From NCBI GenBank assembly GCA_016199665.1, contig JACQGG010000024.1, forward strand, positions 1 through 19,741: 19,741 bases of DNA, in the 5' to 3' direction. Positions 14,158 through 19,741 of the stretch are shown here, piece after piece. The position numbers and the translations under genes are program-made. The notes under the pieces were generated by a model. That model searched no databases, was not told the origin of the DNA, and saw only the letters and a program-made list of their open reading frames with translations. Positions within the stretch are counted from its first letter, which is position 1. Every line of letters begins with the position of its first letter. Source of the DNA: Acidobacteriota bacterium (GTDB lineage: Bacteria > Acidobacteriota > UBA6911 > JACQSX01).

Positions 14158-15378
14158 ATGAGAAATTCGCCCCTTTTGCCCATCTTCTTGATCGTGCTCG
14201 TCGACATCCTGGGGATGTCGATTATTCTGCCCCTGCTCCCCTTTTATGCAGAGAGTCTTGGCGCGACTCCGCTCGTCGTCGGTTTGCTGATTGCAACCTA
14301 CGCCGCATGCACGCTGATTGCCGGGCCTCCGCTGGGCCGCATCTCAGACCGCATTGGACGCAGGCCGGTGCTCCTGGTCAGCCAGATGGGTACGCTGATC
14401 GGCTTTTTGATCCTCGCATTTGCCGGGTCGCTCTGGGTCGTCTTTATGGCACGGGTGATCGACGGCCTGACGGCGGGCAATCTGTCTCTGGCCCAGGCAT
14501 ACATTTCCGATGTCACTGAGCCGGAGAATCGCGCAAAGTCCTTCGGCATCATCGGCATCGCTTTTGGAATCGGATTTCTCATCGGGCCGGCGATCTCCGG
14601 CTTCTTGTCGCAGTTTGATTACCAGTATCCGGTCTTTGCCGCCGCCGCGCTCTCGGCAACAAGCATCGTGGCGACCTATTTTCTACTGCCGGCGTCAACG
14701 CATCTTCCTGTGCCGCGCCCCGGAGTGCCCGATGGCGCGCCTCCCCCGACCGGATCCCGGCTCGGCCTGCTGGAGTGGGGCAGCTACGTGCGGTACTTCC
14801 GCAGGCCGGAACTGGGCGTGCTGCTCTGGCAGTTTTCTCTCTTTGCATTTGCTTTCGCAACTTTCTTTTCGGGGTTCGCCCTTTTTGCCGAGCGTCGTTT
14901 CATGGTGAACGGCGCGCCATTTGGTCCCAAGCAGGTCGGCTATGTCTTCGCTTACGTTGGCCTGCTGGGCATTCTCATGCAGGGAGGCTTGCTTGGCAGG
15001 CTGGTGCGCCGGTTTGGAGAGCAAACGCTGATCTCTGCCGGAATGCTCTCCGCCACGCTGGGATACGCGTTTCTGGGATTCACCTATCGCGTACCGCAGC
15101 TACTGCTGGTCAGCGCCGTTTCCGCATTTGGAAACGGAGCACTCCGCCCCGCTCTCACCAGCTTGATCACACAAAGGGCGGCACGCCACGAACAGGGAGT
15201 TGTCCTCGGCCTGACACAGTCTCTCAATTCGGCGGCTCAGATTGTGGCGCCAATCGGCGTCGGGTTTCTGATTGATCACAGTCTGCTGACGACCTGGGCC
15301 TTGGTTGCCGCCGCGACCACCGCCGCAGGTTTCTTGGCAGGCACGGTATCTAAGGGTCCCCATGGGGCTGCGTATTGA
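14158..15378 (+). CDS. MFS exporter, DHA1/TetA-like
   Basis: Inner-membrane proton-coupled exporter of 406 residues with twelve hydrophobic helices. The first helix contains the conserved acidic position of TetA-type exporters (FLIVLVDILGMSIILPLLPFY). Loop 2-3 carries motif A, GRISDRIGRRPV (residues 60-71). The helix-5 region has the motif C-like Gly/Pro series GIAFGIGFLIGPAISGFL that marks antiporters. The central loop is short and Pro-rich. Substrate cannot be read: tetracycline or multidrug export is the family's known role. The frame is open to ATG 14104, but those 18 residues are Arg/Gly-rich and the membrane part begins just after ATG 14158, so the latter is chosen; its ribosome site (GGGAG) is somewhat far. 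It is divergent from the M3 peptidase and convergent with tatA. Confidence 0.88.
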   Translation: MRNSPLLPIFLIVLVDILGMSIILPLLPFYAESLGATPLVVGLLIATYAACTLIAGPPLGRISDRIGRRPVLLVSQMGTLIGFLILAFAGSLWVVFMARVIDGLTAGNLSLAQAYISDVTEPENRAKSFGIIGIAFGIGFLIGPAISGFLSQFDYQYPVFAAAALSATSIVATYFLLPASTHLPVPRPGVPDGAPPPTGSRLGLLEWGSYVRYFRRPELGVLLWQFSLFAFAFATFFSGFALFAERRFMVNGAPFGPKQVGYVFAYVGLLGILMQGGLLGRLVRRFGEQTLISAGMLSATLGYAFLGFTYRVPQLLLVSAVSAFGNGALRPALTSLITQRAARHEQGVVLGLTQSLNSAAQIVAPIGVGFLIDHSLLTTWALVAAATTAAGFLAGTVSKGPHGAAY

Positions 15379-15494
15379 GCCTCAGTCAGGAGGGGTCAAG
15401 TGGGAAGAGAGTCGCTATGGAGGGTAGGCAGCAGGCCCGCTGGACAACCCGAGAGAGGCGCAAATCTTTCCTGCGGTCTCCGGCGGCCTGCCCG

Positions 15495-15746
15495 TCAATT
15501 GACGATGTGGCCGTCCCGGTCAGTCGGGGGTGGAGCCGGAGAAGCGCTGGTAAGTTCGCGAATTTTCTCGTCCTCGGCGCGAACTTCGTCTTCCCAGGTC
15601 CGCTTCAGCTCATTGCTGGCCTTCTTGAACTCGGCCAGGCCTCTCCCCAGTGATTTCCCCAATTCCGGGAGTTTGCGGGGCCCAAAAACAATCAGGGCGA
15701 TCAGGAAAATGACCAGAATCTCAGTAAAACCGAGAGAACCAAACAT
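15495..15746 (-). CDS. tatA: twin-arginine translocase subunit TatA/TatE
   Basis: Protein of 83 residues. One membrane helix (about 6-21, FTEILVIFLIALIVFG) is followed by the hinge FGPRKLP and the amphipathic helix ELGKSLGRGLAEFKKA (28-43), then a charged, disordered tail ending in a Pro-rich piece. This is the TatA/E pattern; TatB would be longer and lacks the FKKA ending. It builds the variable-size pore for folded proteins. tatC is not in the window, so tatA is a stand-alone gene here. The ribosome site GTGAGGT precedes the ATG at good spacing. A possible Tat substrate, the zinc-less M16 subunit, is encoded about 12 kb away. Confidence 0.93.
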   Translation of the reverse strand: MFGSLGFTEILVIFLIALIVFGPRKLPELGKSLGRGLAEFKKASNELKRTWEDEVRAEDEKIRELTSASPAPPPTDRDGHIVN

Positions 15747-15762
15747 AGTCTATTGACCTCAC

Positions 15763-15798
15763 ATGCTCTAGTCTAGAGCATCCGGGGTTAACAGTCAA
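15763..15798 (-). promoter_or_regulatory. tatA promoter overlapped by a 19-bp palindrome
   Basis: On the minus strand TTGACT (15798-15793) and TAGACT (15775-15770) are exactly 17 bases apart; transcription would begin near 15763. The -10 is the centre of a perfect palindrome, ATGCTCTA-GTC-TAGAGCAT (15763-15781, + strand). A dimeric repressor bound there would block RNA polymerase. The site also lies upstream of the divergent DUF72 gene, so it could control both. The sequence pattern is certain; the regulator is unknown. Confidence 0.6.
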
Positions 15799-15804
15799 AG
15801 TATC

Positions 15805-16677
15805 ATGATCTACTTTGGTCCTGCCGGCTGGAGCTATCGCGACTGGGAAGGGATTTTCTACCCGCACAGGAAAGGGAAGGCATTTGATCCGCTGGCTTTC
15901 GCCGCCCGGTATTTTGACACCATTGAAATCAACAGCTCCTTCTACCACCCTCCTGCCGCCTCGACTGCCGGCGCCTGGGCAAAGCGGATCTCGGAAAATC
16001 CCCGATTCAAATTCACCGCCAAGATCTGGCAGAAATTTACCCATGAGCGTCAGTATGCCGGGGCAGATCTGGATCTGTTCTTGAAGGGGATCGACCCGCT
16101 GGCCTCCTCCTCGAGACTGGGGGCCCTGCTTGTCCAGTTTCCCTGGTCCTTCAAGAATGAGAACGAGCCGCGCGACTACCTGGTGCAGCTGGTGCGCCGG
16201 TTTGACGGCTACCCGTTGGTGGTAGAACTCCGCCACGCCTCCTGGGACACGCCGGGCGTTTTTGAGCTGCTGCAATCCATGAACATCGGCTTTTGTAATA
16301 TCGACCAGCCGGTCATCGGCAAATCGATGCGACCCTTGACCATCGTGACCTCATCGGTCGGCTATTTCCGCATGCACGGACGAAACTACGGAAACTGGTT
16401 CCGCGACGACGCCGACGTGAACGAACGCTACGACTATCTGTATGACTCGGAAGAGCTGCTGCAGGCGCGTGAACTGGTGGGAGCGATTGCAGAGAAATCC
16501 AGGGAGACCTACGTGATCCTGAACAACCACCGCAACGCCCAGGCGGCCAGCAACGCCCTGGAGCTGCAAAGTCTCGTGACAGGCAGGACGGTGGCGGCGC
16601 CGCAGACCCTGGTGCGGCATTACCCACGGCTGCAGCAGTACCTGGAGAGGGAAAAGGGACTCTTTGATTGCGGCTGA
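15805..16677 (+). CDS. DUF72 (YecE-like) protein
   Basis: Protein of 290 residues with the family opening FGPAGWSYRDWEGIFYP (4-20), then TIEINSSFYHPP (39-50), FKFTAKIWQKFTH, a LLVQFPWSF strand and VVELRHASW, and late in the chain YFRMHGRN and the YVILNNHRNAQAASNA segment. These are the usual strands of the DUF72 TIM barrel. Length is typical. The family's biochemical role is not established; E. coli YecE is its reference member. No Shine-Dalgarno precedes the ATG, and the gene begins within 25 bases of the palindrome that covers the tatA promoter, so it may be leaderless or weakly translated. It converges on the DUF62 gene with a 30-base gap. Confidence 0.92.
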   Translation: MIYFGPAGWSYRDWEGIFYPHRKGKAFDPLAFAARYFDTIEINSSFYHPPAASTAGAWAKRISENPRFKFTAKIWQKFTHERQYAGADLDLFLKGIDPLASSSRLGALLVQFPWSFKNENEPRDYLVQLVRRFDGYPLVVELRHASWDTPGVFELLQSMNIGFCNIDQPVIGKSMRPLTIVTSSVGYFRMHGRNYGNWFRDDADVNERYDYLYDSEELLQARELVGAIAEKSRETYVILNNHRNAQAASNALELQSLVTGRTVAAPQTLVRHYPRLQQYLEREKGLFDCG

Positions 16678-16707
16678 AGAAGCGGTGAGCCGCATGAAAC
16701 GGAGCCT

Positions 16708-17493
16708 TCACTCCAGATATACGAGGACTTCATTTCCCTGCTGCGCCTGCAACAGCGTTGCGGCAGAGCTTTGCTGCGCCGCGATTTCAAAAAATCCGGC
16801 GCTCCCCACCAGCGCAAAAGGCTCGGCGGGCAGACCGTCCGAATAGCTGCGCACAATGCGATGGATTTCTTTTCCCGCCACGGAAAATTTCCTTGCTTTC
16901 CCAATCCCGGCCAGCTCGGCAGCGGAGATGCTGGTGATCAGGTTCCCAAACCTGTCAATGTGCAGCACCACTCCTCGAACGACTCCTGCGGCATCCCGGA
17001 CCAACTTCGGAATCGTCAGCTTGACGTAGTCTGAGATAGCCTCGCCGAATTTGCCGATCTCGATGCCGCTGCCGATCCAGGCCGCGACCGGGCCAAAAAT
17101 GTCCCGGCCGTGAAAAGTGTCGCTCACGGGGCGTCGAAAATAGTGCTCTGCCGTGATGGAAATGACCCGCTCCACCGTTTCGCTTTGGTAGATCAACGAG
17201 AAAACACCGTTGTCAGGGCCCACAAAATAATGGCCGGCCGCCGACACGATGAGGGCACGCCGGGCCGAACCCACCCCAGGATCGACAACCACCACGTGAA
17301 TCGTGCGGGGAGGAAAAAAGGAATACGCGCAACGCAGCGTGAAGGCAGCTTCCGGTATGTCGTGGGACCGCACGTCGTGCGTGACATCGACGATGTCGGT
17401 ATCCGGATTAACCGACAGGATGGCCCCTTTCATGGCCCCCACGAAGTATTCCCGAAGGCCAAAGTCGGTGATCAGGGTGATGAGCGGACGCAT
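16708..17493 (-). CDS. DUF62 S-adenosylmethionine hydrolase (SAM hydroxide adenosyltransferase)
   Basis: Protein of 261 residues related to fluorinase and chlorinase. The opening LITLITDFG..YFVGAMKG and VDVTHDV are family signatures. The Asp-Arg-His set that activates water in the archaeal hydrolases is present with the right spacing: D71 (VVDPGVG), R78 (GSARR) and H128 (TFHGRDIFGP). The insertion loop of true fluorinase is not seen. The expected reaction is SAM plus water to adenosine plus methionine, not halogenation. The C-terminal part has HIDRFGNLITSI, also conserved. It stands alone: no SAM or halogen metabolism genes adjoin. ATG is chosen because family homology begins at once; the Shine-Dalgarno is poor. 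Confidence 0.92.
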   Translation of the reverse strand: MRPLITLITDFGLREYFVGAMKGAILSVNPDTDIVDVTHDVRSHDIPEAAFTLRCAYSFFPPRTIHVVVVDPGVGSARRALIVSAAGHYFVGPDNGVFSLIYQSETVERVISITAEHYFRRPVSDTFHGRDIFGPVAAWIGSGIEIGKFGEAISDYVKLTIPKLVRDAAGVVRGVVLHIDRFGNLITSISAAELAGIGKARKFSVAGKEIHRIVRSYSDGLPAEPFALVGSAGFFEIAAQQSSAATLLQAQQGNEVLVYLE

Positions 17494-17845
17494 GGGACCG
17501 GAATCGACAACAAAAGGTCAATAATGCGCGACCCGTGAACTCTCAGCCATCGGTAAACTGCCGGCGCGGACGAGTCGATTAGCGGAGCGCTGAAGCTCGG
17601 AGTTGCCTTGCATCTCAACTCGTTATTCGTGATCCGGACGGTTCCATTTGCTCCAGACAGTCTAGGAGTCCATCTGAAAATTAGCAACAACCGCGTTGCG
17701 GACTTTCCGGACTCCAGACCCCAGGGGGCGGGTACCGGGCGCCACGCCTCAGCTCAGCGTGTCAATGGGGGCCGGGGTGTCCTCGAAAGTTGATGGCAGA
17801 AAAGCAACACGCTATACTGGATTTTGAGACCGCAAACACGCGCGC
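17494..17845. other. intergenic region between divergent DUF62 and cysteine desulfurase genes
   Basis: 352 bases without a credible gene: the short open frames here have no family resemblance and no ribosome site. The left half should hold the promoter of the DUF62 gene, which I cannot place. The right end holds a good promoter for the cysteine desulfurase operon. Confidence 0.6.
17790..17818 (+). promoter_or_regulatory. sigma-70 promoter of the cysteine desulfurase-scaffold operon
   Basis: TTGATG (17790-17795) and TATACT (17813-17818) are exactly 17 bases apart. The -10 matches at five of six positions and the -35 at four. Transcription would begin near 17825, leaving a leader of about 20 bases with no strong Shine-Dalgarno before ATG 17846. 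Confidence 0.65.
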
Positions 17846-19006
17846 ATGAATCCCGTTTACCTGGACAATTCAGCCACAACCCCGGTGGACCCTCTCGTGA
17901 TGGAGTTCATGCTTCCATTCTTCACCCGGGAGTTCGGAAACGCTTCGTCAATCCACTCATTCGGCCAGCGCGCCCGGGCGGCCGTCGAAGAGGCTAGAGA
18001 ACGGCTGGCCCGTTTGATCGGAGCAAATTCCGCTGAAGTTATTTTCACCAGCGGCGGAACCGAATCGGACAACACAGCGATTCGGGGAATCGCGCACCAA
18101 TTCAAGGAGCGAGGGAACCACATCATCACCACACGCATTGAGCATCCCGCAGTGCTCGCTTCCTGCGCGGCACTGGAACAGGAAGGTTTTCAGGTCACCT
18201 ATCTTTCCGTAGATTCTGCCGGAAGGGTCGATCTCCAGCAACTGGTCGATTCCATCACTAATAAGACAACGCTGATTTCAGTCATGCATGCCAACAATGA
18301 AATCGGGACCATGCAGCCCCTGGAAGAGATTTGCACCATGGCGCACGCGCGAGGAATTCGTGTCCACTCCGACTGCGTGCAGACGCTGGGGAAAGTCCCG
18401 GTCGGCATGAAGACGCTTCCGGTTGATCTCGCTTCTTTTTCCGGGCACAAACTGCACGGCCCCAAGGGGATCGGGGCACTTTTCGTGCGCAAAGGCGTCC
18501 CGCTCAAACCTTTCATGGTGGGGGGGTCTCACGAACGCAAGCGCCGGGCCGGCACGGAAAACGTTGCTGGAATCGTTGGATTTGGAAAGGCCGCAGAACT
18601 GGCGCAGCAACACCTGCCGGACATGGCCACGCGTGTCCGGGGCCTGCGAGACCGGCTCCAGTCCCGGCTTACCGAGATTCCCGGCACGGCTCTGAACGGG
18701 CACCCGGAATTCCGCGTTCCGCACATTTGTAACCTCAGTTTTGAGGGTACTGAAGGCGAAGGACTGCTGATTTCGCTCGATCTGGAAGGCATTGCCGTTT
18801 CAACCGGCGCCGCCTGTTCTTCCGGTTCGCTGGAGCCCTCGCACGTTCTCCTCGCTCTCGGCCGTGACCGGCGCAGCGTCCAGGGATCTCTGCGATTCAG
18901 CCTCAGCCGCATGACGACTGGCCAGGACGTGGATCGCGTCCTGGAAGCGCTCCCCCGCATCGTCCAAAGAATACGCTCCATGGGTCCCTCTTATTCAGCC
19001 CCCTGA
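17846..19006 (+). CDS. iscS: cysteine desulfurase, IscS/NifS class
   Basis: PLP enzyme of 386 residues that takes sulfur from cysteine as a persulfide and hands it to Fe-S scaffolds. Seen: the opening VYLDNSATTPVD; FGNASSIHSFG; FTSGGTESDN (phosphate-binding); IEHPA with His100, which stacks on PLP; the HANNEIG strand; the PLP lysine K202 in SGHKLHGPKG; and the catalytic cysteine C324 in STGAACSSGS, in the long class I loop. The usual HVDAVQ (or HSDAVQ) reads HSDCVQ here. Length fits the family. It is the first gene of an operon with the scaffold gene (TGATG overlap). Neither iscR nor hscAB accompanies it, so a NifS-like name is equally defensible. Confidence 0.95.
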   Translation: MNPVYLDNSATTPVDPLVMEFMLPFFTREFGNASSIHSFGQRARAAVEEARERLARLIGANSAEVIFTSGGTESDNTAIRGIAHQFKERGNHIITTRIEHPAVLASCAALEQEGFQVTYLSVDSAGRVDLQQLVDSITNKTTLISVMHANNEIGTMQPLEEICTMAHARGIRVHSDCVQTLGKVPVGMKTLPVDLASFSGHKLHGPKGIGALFVRKGVPLKPFMVGGSHERKRRAGTENVAGIVGFGKAAELAQQHLPDMATRVRGLRDRLQSRLTEIPGTALNGHPEFRVPHICNLSFEGTEGEGLLISLDLEGIAVSTGAACSSGSLEPSHVLLALGRDRRSVQGSLRFSLSRMTTGQDVDRVLEALPRIVQRIRSMGPSYSAP

Positions 19007-19383
19007 TGGAATCCGGACCTCTCTACTCGGATCGACTCTTGGACCATTACCGCAATCCTCGCAATGTGGGAGTCCTGCCGCAGCCGGACGGGAGGGCCGA
19101 GCGGGAAAACACAGTCTGCGGCGATGTCCTGCAAGTATTTGTGAATTTGGAGAACGACGCGATCAAAGAAATCCGGTTCAAGGCTGAAGGATGTGTCCCG
19201 ACGATTGCCCTGGCCTCCTACGCGACGGAATGGGCCGCCGGCAGAAAAGTGGGAGAAGTTCAGAAGTTAAGCCCTGCACAACTGGGTAATTCGCTGGGTC
19301 CGCTGCCCCAGCACAAGCTCCATGCAGCGCTGCTGGTGGTGGAAACACTCCGGGCGGCGATTACCGATTCATTCCTCAAGTGA
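19006..19383 (+). CDS. IscU/NifU-N-like Fe-S scaffold lacking the third cysteine
   Basis: Protein of 125 residues. YSDRLLDHYRNPRNVG is the classic IscU/NifU-N opening. Two of the cluster ligands are present, C38 (VCGD, with the conserved Asp40) and C63 (EGCVPTIA, where IscU has GCGSAIA). The third, which IscU has in LHCS (C106), is replaced: the segment reads KLHAALL, with Ala107. IscU's LPPVK just before it reads LGPLPQHK. The fold is probably kept, but ordinary three-Cys 2Fe-2S assembly would need another ligand. It overlaps the desulfurase by one base, so it should receive sulfur from it directly. It may be an assembly accessory or a specialised scaffold rather than a general one. Confidence 0.88.
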   Translation: MESGPLYSDRLLDHYRNPRNVGVLPQPDGRAERENTVCGDVLQVFVNLENDAIKEIRFKAEGCVPTIALASYATEWAAGRKVGEVQKLSPAQLGNSLGPLPQHKLHAALLVVETLRAAITDSFLK

Positions 19384-19741
19384 CTGCAGGCAGGACAGGA
19401 CGGAGATCGTTCCCGGCCAAGGCTTTCCAAATTGTCTCCCGGGCTAAATCTTGCCCGGGCAAGTCAAGATTGACTGGAACCAGCAACCCTTTGTTTTTCA
19501 GAGTATTATAGGCTAATTAACTTATGGGGGCTTCGCCGGGTGGTGGTAAAGAGAATAGAAAGGCAGGAGATTATCCTGGCGGGCCGTCTCCAGCAGGAGT
19601 TCCATCTGCAGGCCGCTGCGATTAGCCCAACTTCGCCGGTCTGCTGACCAAAATGCTTTGTTGATGGGGGGTTACGTTTTTTTTCGTCACTACTGCGTTC
19701 CTTGGTGCCAGATCTTCACCGGCTTCATAACCTCCAGCGGA
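19384..19741. other. non-coding end of window, no convincing gene
   Basis: 358 bases after the scaffold gene. It holds the GC palindromes listed separately, an AT-rich stretch around 19485-19524 that could contain a promoter, and a run of eight T at 19677-19684. A 35-codon frame from GTG 19540 to TGA 19645-19647 reads plausibly (IERQEIILAGRLQQEFHLQ) but has no family support, so it is not called. Confidence 0.5.
19438..19463. terminator. overlapping hairpins after the Fe-S operon
   Basis: CCCGGGC (19438-19444) pairs with GCCCGGG (19453-19459) over an 8-base loop. The same right arm also forms a perfect 14-bp palindrome, CTTGCCCGGGCAAG (19450-19463). The two folds exclude each other. Located 55 bases after the scaffold stop with no U tract directly behind, this could be a terminator, an mRNA-stabilising hairpin or a protein-binding site. 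Confidence 0.4.

Noticed and set aside
16708..17493. Fluorinase or chlorinase gene, suggesting halometabolite synthesis
   Set aside because: The protein has the Asp-Arg-His set of the SAM hydrolases and no visible fluorinase insertion loop, and no halometabolite genes adjoin.
19540..19647. 35-codon frame starting VVVKRIERQEIILAGRLQQEF
   Set aside because: It looks slightly protein-like and faintly recalls the helix before PP2C-type phosphatase domains, but it is too short, has only a GTG start and stops before any domain.

Overview
The window is a chromosomal segment of a GC-rich (roughly 60%) Gram-negative-type bacterium. The gene mix fits a soil-type bacterium, most plausibly Acidobacteriota: a GAF-GAF-PAS class III cyclase, a paired M16 protease operon, a secreted M3 peptidase, a large APC permease with a soluble tail, a TatA protein and a DUF62 SAM hydrolase. 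No rRNA, complete tRNA or CRISPR array is visible, so the taxonomic guess is weak.

Layout. 16-2298 (+) encodes a GAF-GAF-PAS adenylate cyclase with a C-terminal TPR. 2348-3886 (-) and 6102-7451 (-) encode the catalytically dead and the active subunit of a two-chain M16 zinc protease. These two genes normally sit side by side. Here about 2.2 kb of lower-GC accessory DNA (3887-6101) lies between them. It carries a three-gene operon on the same strand: a HigB/RelE-like toxin, an XRE antitoxin with a long C-terminal extension, and an unrecognised 232-residue third protein. Upstream of the operon are a 9-bp inverted repeat (candidate operator), a 240-bp tract packed with palindromes, and a frameshifted zinc-ribbon fragment that looks like the start of a transposase. 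This island is the part of the window most likely to hold an undescribed system.

7628-9712 (+) is an APC-type permease. A fragment of its 3' end is repeated exactly 300 bp downstream, and the stop codon of the convergent recQ gene lies inside that repeat. 9822-11618 (-) is a RecQ helicase that appears to lack the winged-helix domain. It probably forms an operon with the M3 metallopeptidase at 11634-13859 (-), which is 15 bp upstream. 14158-15378 (+) is an MFS exporter. 15495-15746 (-) is tatA, and its predicted promoter is covered by a 19-bp palindrome. 15805-16677 (+) is a DUF72 protein and 16708-17493 (-) a DUF62 SAM hydrolase, converging on each other. 17846-19383 (+) is a two-gene Fe-S cluster operon, cysteine desulfurase plus an IscU-like scaffold, with a good sigma-70 promoter. 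The scaffold lacks the third canonical cysteine. The last 358 bases hold palindromes but no convincing gene.

Functionally most of the window is housekeeping: cell-envelope proteolysis (M16 pair, M3), transport, protein export, DNA repair, Fe-S assembly and cAMP signalling. The island between the M16 genes is the only region with clear signs of horizontal transfer.
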